Source: Rhodocyclales bacterium (GTDB lineage Bacteria; Pseudomonadota; Gammaproteobacteria; Burkholderiales; Rhodocyclaceae). Taken from it: DNA of 64,000 nucleotides. Shown here in pieces: positions 58,758 to 64,000 of the stretch. The translations under genes were made by a program, and so were the position numbers. How positions within the stretch are numbered: the stretch's first letter is position 1; each line of letters begins with the position of its first letter. Where the stretch lies: positions 1 through 64,000 of the forward strand of contig JACOUN010000014.1 of the NCBI GenBank assembly GCA_016177805.1. Reading direction: 5' to 3'. Under the pieces are notes generated by a model, which saw only the letters and a program-made list of their open reading frames with translations, was not told the DNA's origin and did no database searches.

Positions 58758-61700
58758 GCCAACGCAACCGTCTCGACCACGGAGGGCGCGTCGACCGCTC
58801 CCGCCCGCTGCGCTTCACCTTCAACGGCGTCGCCTACCAGGGCTACGCCGGCGACACGCTCGCCTCGGCGCTGCTCGCCAACGGCATCGACGTGGTCAAC
58901 CGCAGCTTCAAGTATTCGCGCCCACGCGGCATCGTCGCCGCCGGGGCCGAGGAGCCGAACGCCATTTTCCAGCTCGGCGCGAGCGAAGCCGCCCAGGTGC
59001 CCAACGTGCGTGCCACCCAGCAGGCGCTCTACGACGGGCTGGTGGCGACCAGCACCAACGGCTGGCCCAACGTCGAGCGCGACCTGATGGGCGTGGTGGG
59101 CGAGCTGGGCGGCCGCTTCATGCCGCCGGGCTTCTACTACAAGACCTTCATGGCGCCGGCGGCGATGTGGCCGAAGTACGAGAAGGTCATCCGCAAGGCC
59201 GCGGGCCTGGGCCGCAGCCCGAAGGAGCGTGACCCGGACATCTACGACCACGTGAACCGTCATTGCGACGTGCTCGTGGTCGGCGCCGGGCCGGCGGGGC
59301 TCGCGGCGGCGCTGGCCGCCGGGCGCAGCGGCGCGCGCGTGATCCTGTGCGACGAGCAGGAGGAGATGGGCGGCTCGCTCCTCGACTCGCGCGAGCAGAT
59401 CGACGGCCGGCCCGCCCCTGAGTGGGGCGCGGCCGTGCTCGCCGAGCTTGCCGCGATGCCGGAGGTGCTGACCTTGTCGCGCACCACCGCCAACGGCTGC
59501 CACGACCACAACTTCGTGACCTTGCACGAGCGCCGCACCGAGCACCTTGCCGACACGGCGCCCACCTTCGGCGGACGCCGCCAGGTGCGCGCGCGCTTGC
59601 ACCGCGTGCGCGCCGCGCGGGTGGTGCTCGCCACCGGCACCCACGAGCGCCCGCTGGTGTATGCCCACAACGACGTGCCGGGCAACATGGTGGCCGGCGC
59701 GATCTCCACCTACATCCGCCGCTACGCCGTTGCGCCGGGGCGGCGGCTGGTGCTGTCGACCACCAACGATCACGCCTACCGCGCCGCGCTCGACTGGCAC
59801 GGAGCGGGGCGGGAGGTGGTGGCCATCGTCGACGCCCGCGACAACCCGAACGGCGACCTCGTCTCCGAGGCGCGTGCGCTGGGCATCCGCGTCATCACCG
59901 GCGCCGCGGTGATCGAGACGCGCGGCAAGAAGCGCGTGACGGCGGCGCTCGTCGCGCCGATCGACCCGGTCGGCTTCCGCGTGCGCGGCCCGGTCGAGGA
60001 GATTTCCTGCGACACGGTGGCGAGCTCCGGCGGCTACAGCCCGGTGGTGCACCTTGCCGCGCATACCGGGGCGCGCCCCGAGTGGCGCGACGACATCCTG
60101 GGGTTTGTGCCAGGCAAGGTGAGGGGCATGATTCCCGCCGGCGGGGTGAACGGGCGCATGGCGCTCGCCGAGGCACTTGCCGACGGGGTCGAGGCCGGCA
60201 CACGGGCGCTCTCCGAGGCCGGTTTCAAACCCGGTGGCGTGATGCTGCCGCAGGTGCCGCGCGTGCGCGAAGGCCGCGCCGTGGCGCTCTACCAGGTGCC
60301 GCACGTGAAGCCCGCGATGCGTGCGCCCAAGCAGTTCGTCGACCAGCAGAACGACGTCACCGCCGCCGGCATCGAACTTGCCACCCGCGAGGGCTTCGAG
60401 TCGATCGAGCATGTCAAGCGCTACACCGGCATGGGATTCGGCACCGACCAGGGCAAGCTCGGCAACATCAACGCCATGGCGATCGCGGCGCGCTGCCTCA
60501 AGCAGACGATTCCCGACACCGGCACCACCGTCTTCCGCCCGAACTACACGCCGATCACCTTCGGCGCGATCGCCGGGCGGCACTGCCGCGAGTTCTTCGA
60601 CCCGCGCCGCTACACCGCGCTGCATGCCTGGCACGTGGAGCATGGTGCGAAGTTCGAGGAAGTCGGCCAGTGGATGCGGCCGTGGTACTACCCGAGGGGC
60701 AACGAGACCATGGACGAGGCCGTCCAGCGCGAATGCCGCGCCGTGCGCGAGGGCGTCGGCATTCTCGACGCCTCGACCCTGGGCAAGATCGAGATCCAGG
60801 GCAAGGACGCGCGCGAGTTCCTCGGCCGGCTGTACACCAACCCGTGGGCCAAGCTGACCGTCGGCAAGTGCCGCTACGGCCTCATGTGCAAGGACGACGG
60901 CATGGTGATGGACGACGGCGTCACCGCCTGCCTGGGCGAGAACCACTTCCACATGACCACCACCACCGGCGGCGCGGCGGCGGTGCTCGACTGGCTGGAG
61001 CTGTGGCACCAGACCGAATGGCCCGAGCTGGAGGTGTACTTCAACTCGGTTACCGACCACTGGGCGGCGATGGCCATCAACGGCCCCAACGCCCGCAAGC
61101 TGCTCGCCGAGCTGACCGACATCGATCTGGCCAACGAGCGGTTCGGCTTCATGGACTGGTGTGCGGGCACGGTGGCCGGGGTGCCGGCGCGGGTGTTCCG
61201 CATCTCCTTCACCGGTGAACTCTCCTACGAGATCAACGTGCAGGCCAACCACGCCATGCACGTGTGGGAGGCGCTGTTCGAGAAGGGCGGGAAGTACGGC
61301 CTCACCCCCTACGGCACCGAGACCATGCATGTGCTGCGCGCCGAGAAGGGCTTCATCATCGTCGGCCAGGACACCGACGGCTCGGTGACGCCCGAGGATC
61401 TCGGCATGCAGTGGTGCGTGGGCTACAAGAAGCCGTTCTCGTGGATCGGGCGGCGCGCGCTGTCGCGCCCCGACACCAAGCGCGGGGACCGCAAGCAACT
61501 GGTCGGCCTCAAGCCGCGCGACCCCCGGCTGGTGCTGCAGGAGGGGGCGCAGATCGTGCTCGAGAGGCAGATCCGGATTCCGATGCCGATGGTCGGTCAC
61601 GTGACCTCCAGCTATTTCAGCCCGACACTGGGTCACGGCTTCGCGCTGGCGCTGGTCAAGGGCGGCAGCCAGCGCATCGGCCAGACGGTCTATCTGCCGA

Positions 61701-61780
61701 TGCCCGACGGCAAGGTGCATGAGGCCGAGGTGGTGAGCCCGGTCTTCTACGACTCCAAGGGAGACCGCCAAAATGTCTGA
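58754..61780 (+). CDS. soxA: Sarcosine oxidase alpha subunit SoxA
   Basis: 1,008-residue subunit. Residues about 15-100 form a 2Fe-2S-ferredoxin-like N-terminal domain without cluster. Residues about 170-420 bind a dinucleotide (CDVLVVGAGPAGLAAALAAG). The C-terminal 400 residues are a GcvT-like aminomethyltransferase domain that receives tetrahydrofolate (SFTGELSYEINVQ, GTETMHVLRAEKGFIIVGQD). It takes up the methylene group from SoxB. Length is normal. It overlaps soxD by four and soxG by eight bases. Confidence 0.95.
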   Translation: MSQRNRLDHGGRVDRSRPLRFTFNGVAYQGYAGDTLASALLANGIDVVNRSFKYSRPRGIVAAGAEEPNAIFQLGASEAAQVPNVRATQQALYDGLVATSTNGWPNVERDLMGVVGELGGRFMPPGFYYKTFMAPAAMWPKYEKVIRKAAGLGRSPKERDPDIYDHVNRHCDVLVVGAGPAGLAAALAAGRSGARVILCDEQEEMGGSLLDSREQIDGRPAPEWGAAVLAELAAMPEVLTLSRTTANGCHDHNFVTLHERRTEHLADTAPTFGGRRQVRARLHRVRAARVVLATGTHERPLVYAHNDVPGNMVAGAISTYIRRYAVAPGRRLVLSTTNDHAYRAALDWHGAGREVVAIVDARDNPNGDLVSEARALGIRVITGAAVIETRGKKRVTAALVAPIDPVGFRVRGPVEEISCDTVASSGGYSPVVHLAAHTGARPEWRDDILGFVPGKVRGMIPAGGVNGRMALAEALADGVEAGTRALSEAGFKPGGVMLPQVPRVREGRAVALYQVPHVKPAMRAPKQFVDQQNDVTAAGIELATREGFESIEHVKRYTGMGFGTDQGKLGNINAMAIAARCLKQTIPDTGTTVFRPNYTPITFGAIAGRHCREFFDPRRYTALHAWHVEHGAKFEEVGQWMRPWYYPRGNETMDEAVQRECRAVREGVGILDASTLGKIEIQGKDAREFLGRLYTNPWAKLTVGKCRYGLMCKDDGMVMDDGVTACLGENHFHMTTTTGGAAAVLDWLELWHQTEWPELEVYFNSVTDHWAAMAINGPNARKLLAELTDIDLANERFGFMDWCAGTVAGVPARVFRISFTGELSYEINVQANHAMHVWEALFEKGGKYGLTPYGTETMHVLRAEKGFIIVGQDTDGSVTPEDLGMQWCVGYKKPFSWIGRRALSRPDTKRGDRKQLVGLKPRDPRLVLQEGAQIVLERQIRIPMPMVGHVTSSYFSPTLGHGFALALVKGGSQRIGQTVYLPMPDGKVHEAEVVSPVFYDSKGDRQNV

Positions 61781-62411
61781 TCTTGCGATTTTCGATGTCA
61801 ATCCGGCCGCGCGCATCAAGTCCGAATCACCGTTGAGCATGAGCCGTGCCACGGTGTCGACGCTCCGCCTCCCGCAGGGCGCCGGCGTGGTGATCCGCGA
61901 GCGCGCCTTCCTGGGCCACCTCGTCCTGCGCGGCAGGGTGTCGGACTCCGCCTTCGTCGCGGGGGTCGAGGAGACGCTGGGGCTCTCGCTGCCGCTCAAG
62001 GCGGGCGGTCTTTCGATCGGCGGCAAGGACGAGGCGAGCATCCAGTGGGTGTCGCCCGACGAGTGGCTGATCATCGTCGCCAGCGGGCGCGAGTTCGAGA
62101 CCGAGACGCGGCTGCGCGCGTGCCTCGCCGGCCACTTCGCGGTCATGAACGTCAGCGGCGGCCAGACCGTGCTTGAACTCGCCGGCCCGGCCGTGCGCGA
62201 GGTGCTGATGAAGTGCACGCCCTACGACGTGCATCCGCGCAACTTCCCGGTCGGCAAGGGGGTGAGTGCCGTGTTCGCCAAGAGCAACGCGATCATCCGG
62301 CGCGTCGCCGACGAGCGCTGGGAACTCGTGGTGCGCCGCAGCTTCGCCGACTACCTGTACCGCTGGGTGCTGGACGCGAGCGAAGAGTTCGGCGTCTACG
62401 TGGCCGAATGA
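61773..62411 (+). CDS. soxG: Sarcosine oxidase gamma subunit SoxG
   Basis: 212-residue subunit with a GcvT-like fold (VSPDEWLIIVASG, AGPAVREVLMKCTPYDVHPRNFPVGKG). It helps assemble the complex and has no known catalytic residues. The gene overlaps soxA by eight bases and is the last of the soxBDAG operon. About 130 bases without a recognised terminator separate it from the convergent EamA gene. Confidence 0.93.
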   Translation: MSDLAIFDVNPAARIKSESPLSMSRATVSTLRLPQGAGVVIRERAFLGHLVLRGRVSDSAFVAGVEETLGLSLPLKAGGLSIGGKDEASIQWVSPDEWLIIVASGREFETETRLRACLAGHFAVMNVSGGQTVLELAGPAVREVLMKCTPYDVHPRNFPVGKGVSAVFAKSNAIIRRVADERWELVVRRSFADYLYRWVLDASEEFGVYVAE

Positions 62412-62539
62412 GGCCCGTCGTGCCGATGACCCCCGTCCCCGCGATGCCGCAGGCCGGCGACGACAGCATCTTCGTGCGCGGGCCGCGCGCCGATGCGTTG
62501 GCGCGCGGCTCACTCAGAAGGGGCGCTGGATCGCGATTT

Positions 62540-63583
62540 TCAGTGGGCGTGGCGGTGATGGATGTCCGGATAGTGCGGATGCTTGTGCACCAGCGCTTCA
62601 TGACGGTGCCGGTGTTCGTGTGGCGCGTCGCTGTTCCACTCGAAGTCATGGTGGTGCCGGTGATGTTCGTCGTGAATGTGGCGGTGACTGTGCTCCATCG
62701 GTTCATGAGCGTGTTCGTGCTCGTGGTGTTCGGTCAGGTGCAGCCACACTCCGCATGCCATCAAGGCCGCCGCGAGCCAGAACGCGAACGAGGTCGATTC
62801 GCCCAGCAGGACGAGCGACACCGCGGCGCCGATGAAGGGTGCGGTGGAGAAGTAGGCGCCGGTGCGAGCCGTACCCAGCCCGCGCAGCGCTAGCACGAAC
62901 AGCACGAGGCTGATGCCGTATCCGAGCAGCCCGACGGTCATGGTGCCGAGCAGGATCGGGGCGCCCGGCAAGGTCGCGCCGAGCGCGAGCGCCAACCCGG
63001 CGTTGACGACGCCCGCCATGGTGCCCTTGGTGCCCGCGATGAACAGCGCGTCCGACGCGGAGACTCGCCGCGTGAGGTTGTTGTCGACCGCCCAGCACAG
63101 GCAACCCGCGACGATCGCGAGCGGCCCCATCCAGTCGCTCGGGCCAGCCGGGCCGCCCGACCAGGACAACGCGACCCCGCCGGCCACGATGGCGAGCATC
63201 CCGAACACGATGCGGCGGTCGGCGTTTTCCTTGAAGACGACCCAGGCGATGACCGCAGTCAGGACCGCTTCGAGGTTGAGCAACAGGGAGGCGGTCGATG
63301 CGCTGGTACGGGTCAGACCGAACATCAAGGCCAGCGGCCCCAGCACCCCGCCAAAGAAGATCGCCGCCACCAGCCAGGGCCACTCGCCGGCGGCCAGGCC
63401 AGACGGCTTCCAGCCCCGGTCGCGGATCAAGCGGGCCGCGGCAAGCCCCAGTCCGCTACCCAGGTAAAGCAGCCCCGCGAGGAGCCAGGGGGACAGCTCG
63501 CCGAGGAGCAGCTTGGCAAACGGGGTGCTTGCGCCGAACAACGCGGCCGCGAGCAGGGCATGGATCACGTGGATATTCTTCAT
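62540..63583 (-). CDS. EamA/DMT-family transporter with histidine-rich tail
   Basis: 347-residue inner-membrane protein with about ten helices in two EamA repeats (first HVIHALLAAALFGASTPFAK, second DWMGPLAIVAGCLCWAVDNNLTRR). The last 65 residues are a cytoplasmic tail with 25 histidines among Glu, Asp and Arg, a pattern of metal-binding tails. Substrate is unknown; metal-linked export is one possibility, amino acid or drug export another. The ATG at 63583 has no strong ribosome binding site. The 297 bases between this gene and the next contain nothing recognisable. Confidence 0.85.
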   Translation of the reverse strand: MKNIHVIHALLAAALFGASTPFAKLLLGELSPWLLAGLLYLGSGLGLAAARLIRDRGWKPSGLAAGEWPWLVAAIFFGGVLGPLALMFGLTRTSASTASLLLNLEAVLTAVIAWVVFKENADRRIVFGMLAIVAGGVALSWSGGPAGPSDWMGPLAIVAGCLCWAVDNNLTRRVSASDALFIAGTKGTMAGVVNAGLALALGATLPGAPILLGTMTVGLLGYGISLVLFVLALRGLGTARTGAYFSTAPFIGAAVSLVLLGESTSFAFWLAAALMACGVWLHLTEHHEHEHAHEPMEHSHRHIHDEHHRHHHDFEWNSDAPHEHRHRHEALVHKHPHYPDIHHRHAH

Positions 63584-63880
63584 CGTCGTTACATCATGAC
63601 AGTCGCAGAAAACGAAGCGGACGCGGACGACACGACCGCGCCGCTGGCGTCGGCGGGAAGTCCGCAACGCCCAACGTACAGTATTTGTACTACAAGTTGG
63701 AGGCGGGTGAATTCGATACACTGTTCCATACGGTGCAGGCCGTGGAACCTTGTGCCGGTGTGCTCATGCGCCTGAACTTGCGTCACGGATCGAGATTGGC
63801 GGGCGGGGCAGGGCAGCCCAGCGTGAGCCGGCTGGCTGGGCAAGTCATCCAGACCACCTCTGATAACAGGAGTAGCGACG

Positions 63881-64000
63881 ATGCGCAGCGCGCTCAGGGG
63901 CATACTGCTGACCGCGATCATCGCGGTCATGGTTGCCGCTTCATGGCTGGGGCCGCTCGACCGGCCCGCCACGGAACAGATCGACGCCGGGCTGAAACGG
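63881..64000 (+). CDS. Start of a small membrane/exported protein (cut by window end)
   Basis: Forty codons are visible: MRSALRGILLTAIIAVMVAA and then SWLGPLDRPATEQIDAGLKR. There is one hydrophobic N-terminal helix, either a signal peptide or a membrane anchor. AACAGGAGTAG gives a good ribosome binding site. The product cannot be identified from this part. Confidence 0.7.
   Translation, partial: MRSALRGILLTAIIAVMVAASWLGPLDRPATEQIDAGLKR

Noticed and set aside
58700-62218. 1,172-codon minus-strand open frame opposite soxA and soxG
   Set aside because: Antisense shadow; the sense strand is an unambiguous sox operon.

Overview
The window looks like chromosomal DNA of a GC-rich denitrifying betaproteobacterium, most likely of the Thauera/Azoarcus/Aromatoleum group. 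The evidence is a narK-narK-narG nitrate respiration operon divergent from a napFDAGHBC periplasmic nitrate reductase operon, a DNR-type regulator, and uniformly high GC outside one short low-GC stretch. No rRNA, tRNA or CRISPR array was seen.

Layout. (1) 1-13.8 kb, nitrate respiration: two NarK transporters and narG on the minus strand, napFDAGHBC on the plus strand under a class-II FNR-type promoter, then a CRP/FNR regulator. narG carries a frameshifting internal deletion near 0.92 kb. (2) 13.9-18 kb: a GtrB/GT-C/GtrA-like surface glycan cluster beside a YdjC-type deacetylase. (3) 18.2-21.7 kb: a four-gene envelope cluster (COG3014 lipoprotein, YcfL-like, LpoB-like, secreted unknown). (4) 21.7-28.2 kb: ene-reductase with an HxlR regulator, two toxin-antitoxin pairs (ParE type, FitAB/VapBC type), methylmalonyl-CoA decarboxylase, bacteriohemerythrin and a PAS histidine kinase.

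(5) 28.3-39.5 kb: a tightly packed eight-gene minus-strand operon. Its order is TonB receptor, NitT/TauT-type ABC transporter (three genes), NnrS-like heme protein, exported CobN-like chelatase, ExbB-like protein, and DUF2149 protein with an ExbD-like helix. I read it as an uptake and metal insertion/removal system for heme or another metallo-tetrapyrrole, with the chelatase on the periplasmic side and its own proton-channel motor. It is the strongest candidate for an under-described system.

(6) 39.6-44.5 kb: a small integron with a decayed class-1-like integrase on the minus strand and up to eight attC-like sites. The cassettes include a VanX-like D-Ala-D-Ala dipeptidase, a signal peptidase I, a HExxH protein and several unknown low-GC genes.

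(7) 45-62.4 kb: a catabolic region with an outer-membrane porin, TRAP transporter, DapA-like lyase, aldehyde dehydrogenase, DAO-type oxidase and LysR regulator. Next come purU, a GlxA-type regulator, a 42-codon glyA remnant and soxBDAG (heterotetrameric sarcosine oxidase). Together they suggest uptake and oxidation of an amine or N-methyl amino acid, with one-carbon units passed to folate. (8) 62.5-64 kb: an EamA transporter with a histidine-rich tail, and the start of a small membrane protein cut by the window edge.

Start codons were chosen by ribosome binding site, overlap with the upstream gene and family length; doubtful ones are flagged.
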